A stretch of DNA of 5,581 nucleotides, from NCBI GenBank assembly GCA_015490215.1, contig WFYH01000014.1, forward strand, positions 1 through 5,581, in the 5' to 3' direction. Position 1 is the stretch's first letter, and each line of letters starts with the position of its first letter. The notes below the pieces were generated by a model, which saw only the letters and a program-made list of their open reading frames with translations, searched no databases and was not told the origin of the DNA. Positions 5,223-5,581 of the stretch are shown one piece after another. Made by a program: the position numbers and the translations under genes. Origin of the DNA: Aquificaceae bacterium. Lineage in GTDB: Bacteria > Aquificota > Aquificia > Aquificales > Aquificaceae.

Positions 5223-5581
5223 GGGTTGGGATTGAGATTTTTCCTGTAAACGAACTCTACCTCCGCTCTCTCGGAAGAGTTTTGACCAACCACCGTTATC
5301 CTGAAGGCGTATATGTCAAAGTTTGTGCCCGTTTCACTACCGAGGTAAATCGCCGTTACGTCGTAGTTTCCTGTATCCAACCTTGTGAGATCCACCCGCG
5401 CGCCCGGTGTGCAAGTGCCCGCTTCGCATATGCTCAGGGTTCCAGAACTTGCTTCAACTTCGTTGATTATATATTCCGCCACACCCTTTGCAGTTTCCAA
5501 AGCGGACATATACCTCTTTCCGGTCAGAGCCGTTTTGCTCCCTTGGGTTGTCAGAAACAAAACTGCCCCTATAAACCCTAA
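5219..5581 (-). CDS. Pilin-like / PilX-like minor pilin, C-terminal 120 residues (partial)
   Basis: The frame is open to the right edge, so the N terminus is missing; codons before the TTG at 5560 read LGFIGAV and continue the same frame. The visible part starts with the end of a hydrophobic segment (LGFIGAVLFLTTQG), then a helix (GKRYMSALETAKGVAEYIINEVE), as in PilX-type minor pilins, where the membrane helix passes into an amphipathic helix with an alternating A/AE pattern. A beta-rich globular region follows, with a C-x4-C pair (CEAGTC, visible residues 52-57) that could form a disulfide, ending in strands VTAIYLG, AFRITVVG and EVEFVYRK. Such proteins are membrane-inserted and exported, and act in pilus priming. 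The prepilin peptidase site would lie outside the window. A pilus or type II secretion pseudopilin is likely; the subtype is inference. Confidence 0.6.
   Translation of the reverse strand, partial: LGFIGAVLFLTTQGSKTALTGKRYMSALETAKGVAEYIINEVEASSGTLSICEAGTCTPGARVDLTRLDTGNYDVTAIYLGSETGTNFDIYAFRITVVGQNSSERAEVEFVYRKNLNPNP

Noticed and set aside
5214..5241. AAATCT / AGATTT inverted repeat followed by a T run as a terminator
   Set aside because: The stem is only 6 bp, AT-rich, with a 14-nt loop, so it would be unstable at the growth temperature expected for a thermophile; it also lies across both stop codons.
5282..5581. Plus-strand ORF running off the right edge
   Set aside because: It is antisense to the pilin-like gene, whose hydrophobic-helix-then-strand pattern is coherent, whereas this product is Cys/Arg-rich with no recognisable motif.

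Overview
The window looks like a piece of a chromosome from a thermophilic bacterium of the Aquificales (Aquifex / Hydrogenobacter / Thermocrinis type). The reasons are: the carbamoyl-phosphate synthase large subunit appears as a free-standing C-terminal half (carB2), as known for Aquifex aeolicus; PilT closely matches the length and motifs of the A. aeolicus protein; genes are packed with 2 to 35 bp gaps or overlaps; and AGA/AGG and ATA codons are common. The genus assignment is inference.

Minus-strand block, positions 3608 to 1, read right to left: an uncharacterised 268-residue protein, carB2, pilT (TTG start), and the first nine codons of a probable pilC cut by the left edge. Gaps are 24, 31 and 2 bp with no terminator-like structure, so this is probably one transcript joining a pyrimidine/arginine precursor enzyme to type IV pilus retraction genes.

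Plus-strand block, 3583 to 5222: an OmpR/PhoB-type response regulator and a small membrane sensor histidine kinase overlapping by ATGA. A convincing sigma70-type promoter (TTGAAA, 17 bp, CATAAT) drives them, and it lies inside the first codons of the divergent uncharacterised gene. A weaker opposing promoter candidate and a 10-bp-spaced direct repeat sit in the same short region, so regulation of both blocks may be linked there.

Right edge, minus strand, 5581 to 5219: the C-terminal 120 residues of a pilin-like protein. Its stop codon interlocks with that of the histidine kinase in the palindrome TTAA. With pilus genes on both sides, the two-component system is a reasonable candidate for pilus or surface-behaviour control, but no sequence feature proves that. 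No gene-free stretch reaches 300 bases; the longest is the 34 bp divergent spacer. I saw no tRNA, rRNA, CRISPR array, insertion sequence or riboswitch. The least explained items are the 268-residue protein and the atypical kinase H-box.
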